Below, piece after piece: positions 26,216-34,841 of a DNA stretch of 64,000 nucleotides. A program made the position numbers and the translations under genes. The stretch spans positions 12,160-76,159 of the forward strand of contig NZ_JAFCXL010000023.1 of NCBI RefSeq assembly GCF_049898325.1, read 5' to 3'. The stretch's first letter is position 1, and each line of letters starts with the position of its first letter. The stretch comes from JAFCUW01 sp049898325. GTDB taxonomy: Bacteria; Pseudomonadota; Gammaproteobacteria; Burkholderiales; Burkholderiaceae_D. Below the pieces are notes generated by a model. It did no database searches. It saw only the letters and a list, made by a program, of their open reading frames with translations, and had not been told where the DNA came from.

Positions 26216-27316
26216 ATGAAATTAACTGCCCTGGTGTTCGCCCTGCTTGGCGCAAGCGTTGGCAGTGCAGCGGCACAACATGCAGCGACCGTCTACGGTG
26301 TGCTCGATGCGGGCGTCGTCAGCGAACGGGGCTGCGCCAGCAATTGCAGCGTGCGCGTCGACAGCGGCATGGCGTCCGCCTCGCGCGTGGGCGTGCGCGG
26401 CAGCGAAGCCATCGACGGCAATCTGGCCGTGGTCTACGGTCTCGAAGCGGGCGTCCAGCTCGACAGCGGCCACGCCGACCAGGGCGGCCGCCTGTTCGGC
26501 CGCCAGGCCTATGTCGGCATCCAGGGCGCGGCGGGTACGCTCTCCGTGGGCCGCCAGCAAAACCTCCAGTACAGCGCGGTCACGGAAGTGGGCGACCCGT
26601 TCAAGGGCGGCACCGCCGGCAGCGCCACCAACCTGATCGGCACTGCCGGGCGCCGCGAAGACAACAGCATCCATTACACCAGCGGCGCCGTGCACGGCGT
26701 CTCGGCGGCCGCCTCGTATGCGCGTGACGAGCCGGCCACGCCAGCGGCCGGCAAGCCGCTGGCGATGGCGGGCAACCGTAGCTGGGGCCTGTCGGTGGGC
26801 GTCGCGGCGGGCGCACTGGTGTTGCGGGCAGCGCACCAGAACCGCAGTGTGGCCGGCGTGGCACCGTCCACCCAGATGGGCAACAACAGCCTGGACGCCA
26901 AAAATTCCGTGCTGGCGGCGAACATGCGGATGGGCTTCGGCACCGCCTACGCCGCCTACAGCGTCAGCCGGGGCGCCGCCAGCTCGCCCTTGTGGAATCC
27001 CGACAATCCCTACAGCGCGGCGATCGCCTCGACGCCGTCGACGGACAGCCGCGACATGCTCGTTGGCCTGGCCGTGCCCTGCGGCGGCGCCACCTTGCTC
27101 GCCTCGTTCATCCGCAAGAACGACCGCGATGCGGCCAACCAGGACGCCAGGCAGGTGGCGCTGGGCGCCACCTACGCGTTGTCGCGGCGCACCGATTTCT
27201 ACGCCGCCTACTCGCGCATCAACAACCGCGCCGGCGCCGCTTACACGGTCGGTAACGCCTCGGCCCCGGGCGGTGGGTCGTCGGCGGTCAATGTCGGCAT
27301 GCGCCACGCATTTTGA
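26216..27316 (+). CDS. Gram-negative outer-membrane porin (porin-4 type)
   Basis: A 366-residue outer-membrane trimeric porin. The signal peptide MKLTALVFALLGASVGSAAA is followed by the betaproteobacterial porin N-terminus ATVYGVLDAGV. Alternating strands include SRVGVRGSEAIDGNLAVVYGLEAG and LFGRQAYVGIQGAAGTLSVGRQ, and the protein ends in a terminal Phe (VNVGMRHAF) required for BamA-mediated assembly. One oddity is the insertion RGCASNCSV near residue 35, which could form a small disulfide loop. The ATG at 26216 has GGAG upstream. Confidence 0.92.
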   Translation: MKLTALVFALLGASVGSAAAQHAATVYGVLDAGVVSERGCASNCSVRVDSGMASASRVGVRGSEAIDGNLAVVYGLEAGVQLDSGHADQGGRLFGRQAYVGIQGAAGTLSVGRQQNLQYSAVTEVGDPFKGGTAGSATNLIGTAGRREDNSIHYTSGAVHGVSAAASYARDEPATPAAGKPLAMAGNRSWGLSVGVAAGALVLRAAHQNRSVAGVAPSTQMGNNSLDAKNSVLAANMRMGFGTAYAAYSVSRGAASSPLWNPDNPYSAAIASTPSTDSRDMLVGLAVPCGGATLLASFIRKNDRDAANQDARQVALGATYALSRRTDFYAAYSRINNRAGAAYTVGNASAPGGGSSAVNVGMRHAF

Positions 27317-27392
27317 GGCGTGCTGCTTGTGCGCGGGATTTTCCCGAAGTTCGTTAGACTCTGCTCACTATTGATCGTGATCGGGAGTTGAC

Positions 27393-27809
27393 ATGAGCGG
27401 CATCAGCACACTAGACCCGGATAATTTTCCGGAAATGCCAGACCGCAGTCTGGGCAAGGGCCATGGGACCGAGTCGCTGGGGCCGAGCGACAATTCCGAT
27501 TCGGGCAGCGACGTCACCGGCGGCCCCGGTTTTGCCGTCGGCATCGACGAAGACCTGTTTCCCGGACTGGAGCGGGGCACCAACGAAGATTATTCCTTCG
27601 GCCATGGCAGTGACACCGCCGGCGCCGACATGGGCGACGCCGATCTCGACAGTGATACCGATGCGGGCGGCACGGGCGAACGCGCCGCTGCCGGACGCGA
27701 CGGCAACGTGCGCGACGGCGCCGACATCGGTACCGATTCGATCGAATCGATCGACGACCTGCCGCTGACGGACGACGATCTGGCGTTCATGAAGACCAAG
27801 CCGGACTGA
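27393..27809 (+). CDS. Highly acidic, probably disordered protein
   Basis: A 138-residue protein extremely rich in Asp, Gly, Ser and Thr (for example DMGDADLDSDTDAGGTGER) with few hydrophobic residues. It ends DLPLTDDDLAFMKTKPD. No signal peptide or membrane helix is seen, so it should be cytoplasmic and largely unfolded unless it binds a cation or basic partner. A GGGAG ribosome-binding site and even codon use support a real gene. No family recognised. Confidence 0.65.
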   Translation: MSGISTLDPDNFPEMPDRSLGKGHGTESLGPSDNSDSGSDVTGGPGFAVGIDEDLFPGLERGTNEDYSFGHGSDTAGADMGDADLDSDTDAGGTGERAAAGRDGNVRDGADIGTDSIESIDDLPLTDDDLAFMKTKPD

Positions 27810-27822
27810 TCCGACGACCCGA

Positions 27823-27882
27823 GAAAAAAGCGCTGTCATCGTTGGCTGAAACGGCGGGACCCACAGCCAACAGTGAATGCGC
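27823..27882 (-). terminator. Long stem-loop, probable second terminator for the reverse strand
   Basis: Imperfect 19-base arms at 27830-27848 and 27864-27882 share GTTGGCTG/CAGCCAAC as perfect core. An A-run on the left becomes a T-run on the reverse transcript. Confidence 0.5.
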
Positions 27883-27883
27883 G

Positions 27884-27924
27884 AAAAAAAACGGCCACGC
27901 AAGCGAACTTGCGCGGCCGTTTTT
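27884..27924 (-). terminator. Rho-independent terminator of the dienelactone hydrolase gene
   Basis: ACGGCC...GGCCGT stem with inner GCAAG/CTTGC pairing, A-run on the left and T-run on the right, 14 bases beyond the reverse-strand stop codon. Confidence 0.8.
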
Positions 27925-27938
27925 GATTGGTACAGGGA

Positions 27939-28823
27939 TCAGGCCAGCTTGGCCTTGAAGAAATCCATGGTGCGCTGCCAGGCCAGCTTGGCGGCGGCCG
28001 GATCGTAGCGGGGCGTGGTGTCGTTATTAAAGCCGTGCTCGGTGGCCGGATAGACGAAGTATTGATAGTCGACCTTGGCCGCCTTCAGGGCTGCCTCGTA
28101 GGCGGGCCAGCCGGCGCGGATGCGTTCGTCTTTTTCGGCATCGTGAATCATCAGGGGCACGCGGATTTTCGGCACTTCGCTCGCCGGTGCTTGCTGACCA
28201 TAAAAGGCCACGGCAGCGCCGATTTTCGGCGTGACGGTGGGCAGGTAATTGGCGATGCCGCCGCCGTAGCAAAAGCCGACCACGCCCACTTTGCCGCTGG
28301 CATTGGGCAAAGTGGCGGCGATGCTGCTCGCTTCGACAAAGTCGGCGCGCGTCTTGGTCTGGTCCAGCTTGGCGAACAGTTCACGTGCCTTGTCTTCGTC
28401 GCCGGGGTAGCCGCCCAGCGGAAACAGGGCGTCGGGGGCGAAGGCGATGAAACCGTCGAGGGCGACCCGGCGCGCGATGTCTTCGATGTGGGGATTGAGA
28501 CCGCGGTTTTCATGCACCACCAGGACCACGGGCAGCTTGCCGGCCGCCTTGGCCGGTTCGACCAGGTAGCCGCGCAGCTTGCCGTAACCGCTCGGCGATG
28601 GAAATTCGACGAAGCTGGCCTTGATGCGGGCGTCGTTCGGTGCGACCATTTGCGCCGCGAAACTGGGCGACAGGGCCGTCAGCAGCGATGCCGCGGTGGC
28701 GCCACCGACGGCGTAGCGGCCAGCCTGGGCCAGAAATCCACGACGGTCGAGCTGGCCGTGCACGTATTGGTCGAACAGTTTCAGCACTTCCGGATCAAAG
28801 TCGCTGGCAGTGAGTCGGGTCAT
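27939..28823 (-). CDS. Dienelactone hydrolase family protein, Tat-exported
   Basis: A 294-residue alpha/beta-hydrolase. Residues 27-52 (RRGFLAQAGRYAVGGATAAS) form a twin-arginine signal, so it is probably periplasmic. Family marks are VVLVVHENRGLNPHIEDIARR, the nucleophile elbow GFCYGGG with catalytic Cys, an acidic residue in MIHDAEKDERI and the catalytic His in ATEHGFNND. This matches the DLH subfamily in which Cys replaces Ser. Natural substrate is uncertain; carboxymethylenebutenolidase activity is a family-level guess. It stands alone with two hairpins behind it. Confidence 0.88.
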   Translation of the reverse strand: MTRLTASDFDPEVLKLFDQYVHGQLDRRGFLAQAGRYAVGGATAASLLTALSPSFAAQMVAPNDARIKASFVEFPSPSGYGKLRGYLVEPAKAAGKLPVVLVVHENRGLNPHIEDIARRVALDGFIAFAPDALFPLGGYPGDEDKARELFAKLDQTKTRADFVEASSIAATLPNASGKVGVVGFCYGGGIANYLPTVTPKIGAAVAFYGQQAPASEVPKIRVPLMIHDAEKDERIRAGWPAYEAALKAAKVDYQYFVYPATEHGFNNDTTPRYDPAAAKLAWQRTMDFFKAKLA

Positions 28824-28918
28824 CGGGCAAGTCTCCTGGGGGTGGCATGGTCGGCGCCTGCTATGGGCGTATTGGCAAGATCATACACAGGTTGGCGGCG
28901 CCATGCAGCGGGGCTGAA

Positions 28919-28934
28919 CGGCGCGCGCGCGCGC
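28919..28934. repeat. Alternating CG tract
   Basis: About 16 bases of almost pure alternating C and G lie in the leader region of the dienelactone hydrolase gene; such tracts are prone to slippage and left-handed DNA. Confidence 0.5.
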
Positions 28935-29009
28935 GTCCCGGCGATTGCGGACGGACCCGATCAGACGCTGCGCACCCCGTGCCGGGGCCGGCGGCGGCTC
29001 CCCCGCCCA

Positions 29010-29043
29010 TAAAAAAACGCAGCCCGCCGGGGCGGGACTGCGC
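29010..29043 (-). terminator. Terminator hairpin for the sbp transcript
   Basis: On the reverse strand CGCAGTCCCGCC pairs with GGCGGGCTGCG (one bulge) and is followed by a run of T. It lies about 200 bases beyond the sbp stop, after the tandem repeat array. Confidence 0.65.
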
Positions 29044-29080
29044 TAACACCATCGAGGAGAGAGGCGGGGTAAGGATCAGG

Positions 29081-29234
29081 GCAGGACGACAAAAACAGGA
29101 CGACAAAAGCGGGACAACAAAAGCGGGACAACAAAAGCGGGACAATAAAAGCGGGACAACGAAATCGGGACAAGCAAAGCGGGACAACAAAAGCAAGGCA
29201 AGCAAAGCAGGACAGCCTGCGCAGGACAGCCTGC
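29081..29234. repeat. 14-bp tandem repeat array, eleven units
   Basis: Eleven consecutive 14-base units resembling GCGGGACAACAAAA. Units 3, 4 and 8 are identical; the last two are identical to each other (GCAGGACAGCCTGC). The period is not a multiple of three and no gene reads through it. It occupies the space just beyond the sbp stop codon. Confidence 0.85.
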
Positions 29235-29250
29235 GCAGGGCCAGGCTCGC

Positions 29251-30258
29251 TTATTTTTTGCCCGGCTGATAGATCTGGTCAAAAATGCCGCCATCGGCGA
29301 AGTGGGCCTTTTGTGCCTTCGGCCAGCCGCCGGCTACTTCCTCAATGTTGAACAGTTTGACTTTCGGGAACTGGGCCGCGTACTTGGTGGCGAATTTTTC
29401 CACCACCGGACGGTAATAATGCTTGGCGGCGATTTCCTGGCCTTCGTCGCTGTACAGATATTGCAGGTAGGCCTCGGCCACCTTGCGGGTGCCGCGCTTG
29501 TCGACCACCTTGTCGACCACGGAGACGGGCGGCTCGGCCAGGATGCTCACGGACGGGGCGACAATTTCCACCTTGTCCGGGCCCAGTTCCTTGATGGCCA
29601 GCAGCGCTTCGTTTTCCCAGGCGATCAGGACGTCGCCGATGCCGCGTTCGACAAACGTGGTGGTGGCGCCCCGTGCGCCGGAGTCGAGCACGGGCACGTT
29701 GCGATACAGCTTGCCGATGAAGTCGCGCGCGCTCGCTTCCGAAGCACCCGGTTGACGCAGGGCGTAACCCCAGGCAGCGAGGTGATTCCAGCGGGCGCCG
29801 CCCGAGGTTTTCGGGTTGGGCGTGATGACGGAAATGCCCGGTTTGATCAGGTCGTTCCAGTCCTTGATGCCTTTTGGATTGCCCTTGCGAACCAGGAACA
29901 CGATGGTCGAGGTGTAAGGCGCGCTGTTGTGCGGCAGGCGTTTTTGCCAGGCGGGGATGATGTAGCCGCGCTCGCTGATGGCGTCCACGTCGCTGGCCAG
30001 CGCCAGCGTGACCACATCGGCATCGAGGCCGTCGATGACGGAGCGGGCCTGTTTGCCGGAACCGCCGTGCGATTGCTTGACGGTGACGGTATCGCCCGTC
30101 TTGGCTTTCCATTGGCGGGCGAAAGCGCTGTTGAAATCCTGGTACAACTCACGGGTCGGATCGTAGGACACGTTGAGCAGGGTGATATCGGCCGCCATCG
30201 CTGCCTGTGATACAAGCAAGACCGCGAGGACTGTTTGACTTATTTTTTTGAGCAGCAT
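29251..30258 (-). CDS. sbp: Sulfate-binding periplasmic protein of the ABC importer
   Basis: A 335-residue periplasmic protein that captures sulfate (or thiosulfate) and hands it to the CysTWA permease. The signal peptide is MLLKKISQTVLAVLLVSQAAMA. The mature N-terminus ITLLNVSYDPTRELYQDFN, QSHGGSGKQARSVIDGLDAD and NPKTSGGARWNHLAAWGYA are near-identical in order and wording to E. coli Sbp. DSGARGATTTFVERGIGDVL is also conserved. The permease genes are not in this window. It is followed by the 14-bp array and a hairpin. Confidence 0.93.
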   Translation of the reverse strand: MLLKKISQTVLAVLLVSQAAMAADITLLNVSYDPTRELYQDFNSAFARQWKAKTGDTVTVKQSHGGSGKQARSVIDGLDADVVTLALASDVDAISERGYIIPAWQKRLPHNSAPYTSTIVFLVRKGNPKGIKDWNDLIKPGISVITPNPKTSGGARWNHLAAWGYALRQPGASEASARDFIGKLYRNVPVLDSGARGATTTFVERGIGDVLIAWENEALLAIKELGPDKVEIVAPSVSILAEPPVSVVDKVVDKRGTRKVAEAYLQYLYSDEGQEIAAKHYYRPVVEKFATKYAAQFPKVKLFNIEEVAGGWPKAQKAHFADGGIFDQIYQPGKK

Positions 30259-30488
30259 GGTCGAAATCTTTCGTGACTAGGGAAACGCCAGCGTACGCAT
30301 AGCTTGCCTGGAAGGGAACGAAGGAAATCAAGTGAAGATATGTGTTTTTTGGTGCCTAGTGAAACAGGCAGCTGGTGCGTGCTGCCATCCGACGGTGATT
30401 GACGGGCCGCGCCCGCCGTGCGAAGGTGCGCTGCGCTCGGTGATGCCACCGTCCGCAGTCGCCCGCCGCGCGCTGCAAGAACAGGTGC

Positions 30489-30701
30489 TTAGTGCGCTTT
30501 CGATAAAATCAGCAACCAGCGGCGCAGCAACAGCACTTCCAGATGGCCAGGCTCGACGCCGGTGTCACACTCGATGACAGGATTGACCGCATAGAAGCGC
30601 TTGCGGAAGTCGCGGGTCACCAGCACTTCACGGCGGCCGAAGCGCAAGGTGAAGGAACTGGGAGCGTATTGCTTGCCGAAAGCGTTGTTCAAGGTGGTCA
30701 T
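30489..30701 (-). CDS. Small conserved-looking protein, function unknown
   Basis: A 70-residue protein beginning MTTLNNAFGKQYAPSSFTLR. It has an AAAGGA ribosome-binding site at good spacing; a longer upstream frame has none. The composition is basic with a hydrophobic end (LEVLLLRRWLLILSKAH). No signal peptide or domain is recognised. The pattern TLRFGRREVLVTRDFRKRFY suggests a compact fold. Confidence 0.6.
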   Translation of the reverse strand: MTTLNNAFGKQYAPSSFTLRFGRREVLVTRDFRKRFYAVNPVIECDTGVEPGHLEVLLLRRWLLILSKAH

Positions 30702-30841
30702 GATGGCGTCCTTTTGGAGTGGGGGCTGATGTGTTGTCCAGTGATCCAAGAATAGCATAACCACTGTATAAATCCACAGCTACTGTACAAATACCCAGTT
30801 AATTTTGATATTGTCGTTTTTACGCAAAGGTTTCCCCACCA

Positions 30842-31549
30842 ATGTCTTTATGGACACGTTTTCAGCGTTTCACCGCCGCTCGCCTGTCGCCCGAAGGGGT
30901 GGCCGGCGCCCACCTGACACTCGGTGTCGTCATGCTCTTTCTCGGTACCCTGGCGTTCGGCCTGATCGCCGACGATGTCGTCTCCGGCGCAGAACTGGTG
31001 CGGCTGGACGTCGCCGTGGCCAACTGGTTGCACGTGCGCGCCACCCCGGCCATGACGGCGTTCATGCTGGGGGTGTCGTTCTTTCACGGCGGAATTGCCG
31101 GCGCCCTGTTGGCGCTGTCCTTGCTTGTGGTGTTCTATGTGCGCAAGCTGCGCTGGTGGCTACTTGCCGGAATGATCATCCTGCCGGGCGGCACCTTGCT
31201 CAATGTGCTGATAAAGTATAGTTTTCAGCGCGCGCGGCCCACCTTCGACGCACCGTTGCTGACCCTGACCACCTACAGTTTTCCCAGTGGTCACACGGCC
31301 TTTGCCGCCATGTTTTATGGCTTGCTGGCCTGCGTGCTGGTGGCGCACCTGCGCGGTGCCGCCGCGCGCGCCGCGGTGGTGCTCGCGGCAGGCGCAATGG
31401 TGGCGCTGGTGGGCTTGAGCCGCATGTACCTGGGCGTGCATTACCTGTCCGATGTGCTGGCGGCGACCGCCGAAGGCTGTATCTGGCTGGCCATCTGCAT
31501 CACCACCGTGTCGACCTTGCGCCGACGCCGCCTGGGCCGGCCGGACTGA
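30842..31549 (+). CDS. PAP2-type phosphatase (inner membrane)
   Basis: A 235-residue polytopic membrane protein of the type 2 phosphatidic acid phosphatase family. The three catalytic motifs are visible: KYSFQRARP, SFPSGHT and SRMYLGVHYLSDVL, the last with the nucleophilic His. It may dephosphorylate phosphatidic acid, phosphatidylglycerol phosphate or undecaprenyl diphosphate. A lipid-kinase gene and a phosphoesterase gene follow on the same strand, suggesting a lipid-turnover cluster. Confidence 0.92.
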   Translation: MSLWTRFQRFTAARLSPEGVAGAHLTLGVVMLFLGTLAFGLIADDVVSGAELVRLDVAVANWLHVRATPAMTAFMLGVSFFHGGIAGALLALSLLVVFYVRKLRWWLLAGMIILPGGTLLNVLIKYSFQRARPTFDAPLLTLTTYSFPSGHTAFAAMFYGLLACVLVAHLRGAAARAAVVLAAGAMVALVGLSRMYLGVHYLSDVLAATAEGCIWLAICITTVSTLRRRRLGRPD

Positions 31550-31588
31550 TCCGGCCCGCCCCCCAATGAGGAGTAGAACCTGGACGAT

Positions 31589-32524
31589 TTGAACAAGCCG
31601 CAAGCGCTGACGCCGGGCGCGGCGAAAAGAAGCAAGATCGCCGTGATCATCAATGGCGGCGCCGGCGCCGGTCACGACGAGCACGCCGCGCAGGCCTTGC
31701 AGAGGCAATTTGCCGCCGTGGGCTGCCACGCCAGCATCACCCTGGCCAAGAGCGGCGAGGACATGATGGCCAGTGCGCGCCAGGCCCTCGCCGATGGCGT
31801 CGACGCCATCGTGGCCGGTGGCGGCGACGGCACCATCAACGCCGTCGGCTCGGTGGTGGCGGGCAGCGGCATGCCCTTCGGCGTGCTGCCTCTGGGCACC
31901 CTGAACCATTTCGCCAAGGACATCGGCGTGCCGCTGGCGCTCGAGGCGGCGGTGCGCAATGTGGCCGAAGGCATGCTCATCGCGGTCGATGTGGGCGAAG
32001 TCAATGGCCGCATTTTCCTGAACAATTCGGGCCTGGGCCTGTACCCGGACATCGTCCACGACCGCGAAAAGCAGCAATCGCGGCTGGGACGGGGCAAATG
32101 GCTGGCGGCCGCGTGGGCCACGGTGGCGGCGCTGCGCCGCTATCCCTTCCTCAAATTAACCCTGTGCATCAAGGGCCACAATCACCTGCGTGCGACACCG
32201 TTTGTGTTCATCGGCAATAACCAGTACAGCATGAGCGGCCTCACCATCGGCGAGCGCGCCAGCCTGCAGGACGGTTTGCTCAGTGTCTACGTGGCGCAGC
32301 GGCCGGGCCGGCTGGGCCTGCTGCGCTTTGGCTGGCGTGCGCTATTCGGCAAACTGGCCGCCGAAGCCGATTTCGACGCCATGCTGTGCGACCAGTTCGA
32401 CATCACCACCCACCACAAGCGCCTGCGCGTGGCCACCGACGGCGAAGTGACGATGATGCGAACGCCGCTGCGCTACAAGATTCGCCCGGCCGCCCTGCGC
32501 GTGATTGTGCCGGTCGCTAAATAA
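31589..32524 (+). CDS. Diacylglycerol-kinase-family lipid kinase (YegS/BmrU-like)
   Basis: A 311-residue cytoplasmic lipid kinase. The nucleotide-binding motif is GGGDGTINAVGSVV, followed by GVLPLGTLNHFAKDIGVPL, both DAGK_cat hallmarks. NSGLGLYPDIV and the C-terminal TDGEVTMMRTPLRYKIRP complete the fold. The start is unusual: TTG at 31589 is listed, but a GAGGAG ribosome-binding site at 31568-31573 is ideally placed for an in-frame CTG at 31580. It follows PAP2 by 39 bases and precedes a metallophosphoesterase, probably as one transcript. Confidence 0.88.
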   Translation: MNKPQALTPGAAKRSKIAVIINGGAGAGHDEHAAQALQRQFAAVGCHASITLAKSGEDMMASARQALADGVDAIVAGGGDGTINAVGSVVAGSGMPFGVLPLGTLNHFAKDIGVPLALEAAVRNVAEGMLIAVDVGEVNGRIFLNNSGLGLYPDIVHDREKQQSRLGRGKWLAAAWATVAALRRYPFLKLTLCIKGHNHLRATPFVFIGNNQYSMSGLTIGERASLQDGLLSVYVAQRPGRLGLLRFGWRALFGKLAAEADFDAMLCDQFDITTHHKRLRVATDGEVTMMRTPLRYKIRPAALRVIVPVAK

Positions 32525-32572
32525 ATCGCCGCCACCGCCCTCGGCAGGCACAAGAACAACAACAAGGAAGCC

Positions 32573-33409
32573 ATGCGTACCCTCGTGCATTTATCCGATC
32601 TGCATTTCGGCAAAGTCGATGACGACTTGCTGGCGCCCCTGCGCACCCTGATCGAGACCATCGCGCCCGACGTGGTGGTGGTCTCGGGTGACCTGACCCA
32701 GCGCGCCAAGAGCGTGGAATTCGAGGCGGCGCGCGCTTACCTGGACAGCTTGCCGGGGCCGCAGATCATCGTGCCGGGCAATCACGACATCTCGCTCTAT
32801 AACGTGTTCCGCCGCTTCGTGCAGCCGCTGACGCGCTACAAGCGTTTCATCACGGACGACCTCGAGCCGATCCACATCGACGATGAAATCGCCGTGCTCG
32901 GCATCAATACGGCACGCTCGCTGACGTTCAAGGACGGCCGCGTCAACCACGAGCAACTCGCCAGCATGCGCGCCGCCTTTGCCGGTCTCGATCCGGCCAT
33001 CACGCGGGTGGTGGTGACCCACCATCCCTTCGACCTGCCCTGCAAGCAGGGCGACGACGACCTGGTCGAGCGCGCGCCGCTGGCGATGCAGGCGTTTGCC
33101 GAAGTGGGGGTGGACGTGCTGCTGGCGGGACACTATCACCTGAGCCACGCGGGCAATACGGCCGAGCGCTACCAGATCAGCGATTTCGCCGCCCTGGTGG
33201 TGCAGGCCGGCACCGCCACCTCGACCCGCGGGCGTGGCGAAGTCAATTCATTCAATGTCATCCGCATCGACGGCCCCCGCATCGAGGTGGACCGCTACGG
33301 CTGGGATATCCTGGGCAAGCAGTTTTCCCGGCTGCAAACCGAAACCTTCATGCGCAGCGCCAGTGTCTGGTCGGCCCACAACACGGGCATGCTGGCGGCC
33401 GGGTTGTGA
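32573..33409 (+). CDS. Calcineurin-like metallophosphoesterase
   Basis: A 278-residue phosphoesterase. The metal ligands are in LVHLSDLHFGK, VVVSGDLTQRA, VPGNHDI and the paired His sites VTHHPFD and LAGHYHLSH. The pattern is that of the class III cyclic-nucleotide/UDP-type phosphoesterases (CpdA-like), but the substrate cannot be read from sequence. It is soluble and cytoplasmic. Its position behind a lipid phosphatase and lipid kinase suggests a role with phospholipid head-groups or nucleotides linked to them. Confidence 0.88.
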   Translation: MRTLVHLSDLHFGKVDDDLLAPLRTLIETIAPDVVVVSGDLTQRAKSVEFEAARAYLDSLPGPQIIVPGNHDISLYNVFRRFVQPLTRYKRFITDDLEPIHIDDEIAVLGINTARSLTFKDGRVNHEQLASMRAAFAGLDPAITRVVVTHHPFDLPCKQGDDDLVERAPLAMQAFAEVGVDVLLAGHYHLSHAGNTAERYQISDFAALVVQAGTATSTRGRGEVNSFNVIRIDGPRIEVDRYGWDILGKQFSRLQTETFMRSASVWSAHNTGMLAAGL

Positions 33410-33422
33410 GGCGGCAGGCCGC

Positions 33423-34823
33423 TCAGATCCAGTAGGCGGTCAGGCGCGAGGCCCACTCCTTGATGCGGTCTGACATGGGGCGCCGGCTCCATTGCTCGCG
33501 GCTGACTTCTTTCGAGTCACGCAGATCTTCGCTGAAGGTGCGTTCCATTTCCTGGCCGAAGGCGGGATCGAGCACGATCAGGTTCAGTTCGTAATTATGG
33601 ATAAAACTGCGGCGGTCGATATTGGCCGAGCCGACCGTCGACCAGGTGCCGTCGATGACGGCGGTTTTCGCGTGCAGCACCGCCACTTGCAACTGGTGGA
33701 TCCTGACGCCGCCGGCGAGCAGTTCGTCGTAGAACGCGCGCCCCGCGTGCAGCACCAGGCCGTGGTCGGTCACCCCGGGCAGCACCAGGCGCACGTCGAC
33801 GCCGCGGCGCGCGGCGGCGATCAGGGCATCGACGATCTGCTGGTCCGGCACAAAATAGGCGCTGGTGATGTGGACGGTTTTTTTCGATTCCCCGATCGCC
33901 AGCACCAGCGACTTGTAGATTTCATAGCCCTTGTCGGGGTCGGTCGCCAGCACCCGCACCACCTTGTCGCCCAGCGCGCTCAAGGGGGGGAAGTAATTTG
34001 CCTCGGGCAGCTCGCCGGCATCCTGGTGCACCCAGTTGTTGACGAAGGAATATTGAAACGCGGCCACGGCCGGTCCTTCGACTTTCACGTGGGTGTCGCG
34101 CCAGCCGATTTTCCGGTTGCCCAGTTCGGTGGGGCGGCGGCTTGCGCCGAAGAAGGAGCTGTTGGCGTAGTCGCTGCTGATGTTGATGCCACCCGTAAAT
34201 GCCGTGATCCCGTCCACCACCAGCAGCTTGCGGTGGTCGCGGTTGTTCACTTCCCACTTGCCCACGCGGGCGACGGGATTGACGGGATTGAAGGCCAGCA
34301 GATTGACGCCGCCCGCCTTCATGCGTTCGAAAAACGCTTGCGGCACGCTGAGGGTGCCCACGCTGTCATACATCACATTGACGGTGAGGCCCTGGCGGCG
34401 CTTTTCGATGAGCAGGTCGGCAAACTGCAGGCCCAGTTCGTCCTGGTCGAAGATATAGGTTTCCAGGTTGACCGTACTTTTCGCCTCGCGCACGGCCGCC
34501 ATCATTTCCTTCATGGTGGCGGGGCCGTCGATCAGCAGCGTGACTTTATTGCCGGCAATTAAGGGCACGCCGGTGGCGGCTTCTTCCTGGATCGCCAGCG
34601 CCTTCATGTCCGGGGTGGCGCGCGCCCAGCGCCGCGCCAGCAGCGCCGCCGCCTGCCTGCTTTGCACGGGACCGCCGGCGTTGGCCACGGCCGGGGTGGC
34701 CCTGGCGCCAGCGCTGCGCTCGACCGCGGGCAGGCTGGCGCAGGCCGGCAGCAGCAGGCTCGCGCACAGCGACAAGGTCAAGGTGACGCGCGCCCGACGG
34801 CTTGCCGTGGAAGTATGGTTCAT
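33423..34823 (-). CDS. Phospholipase D / cardiolipin-synthase-like lipoprotein
   Basis: A 466-residue protein with two HKD motifs: HRKLLVVDG in NNRDHRKLLVVDGITAFTGG, and HAKTAVIDG in LHAKTAVIDGTWSTVGSAN. It shows the architecture of bacterial cardiolipin synthases of the PLD superfamily. The N-terminus has a signal peptide with lipobox LLPAC, so it is an envelope lipoprotein rather than the usual two-helix inner-membrane ClsA. It lies convergent with the phosphoesterase and directly behind the Gcr-type gene. Confidence 0.87.
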   Translation of the reverse strand: MNHTSTASRRARVTLTLSLCASLLLPACASLPAVERSAGARATPAVANAGGPVQSRQAAALLARRWARATPDMKALAIQEEAATGVPLIAGNKVTLLIDGPATMKEMMAAVREAKSTVNLETYIFDQDELGLQFADLLIEKRRQGLTVNVMYDSVGTLSVPQAFFERMKAGGVNLLAFNPVNPVARVGKWEVNNRDHRKLLVVDGITAFTGGINISSDYANSSFFGASRRPTELGNRKIGWRDTHVKVEGPAVAAFQYSFVNNWVHQDAGELPEANYFPPLSALGDKVVRVLATDPDKGYEIYKSLVLAIGESKKTVHITSAYFVPDQQIVDALIAAARRGVDVRLVLPGVTDHGLVLHAGRAFYDELLAGGVRIHQLQVAVLHAKTAVIDGTWSTVGSANIDRRSFIHNYELNLIVLDPAFGQEMERTFSEDLRDSKEVSREQWSRRPMSDRIKEWASRLTAYWI

Positions 34824-34841
34824 TGAATGCCTCTGCTCGTT

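Noticed and set aside
29081..29234. CRISPR array
   Set aside because: The 14-base units follow each other without spacers and there are no cas genes; it is a plain tandem repeat.
30283..30296. AAACGCCAGCGTAC upstream of sbp, similar to the palindromic operator
   Set aside because: Two fixed bases of the left half are missing and it is only 24 bases from the start codon, too close for the -41.5 geometry.
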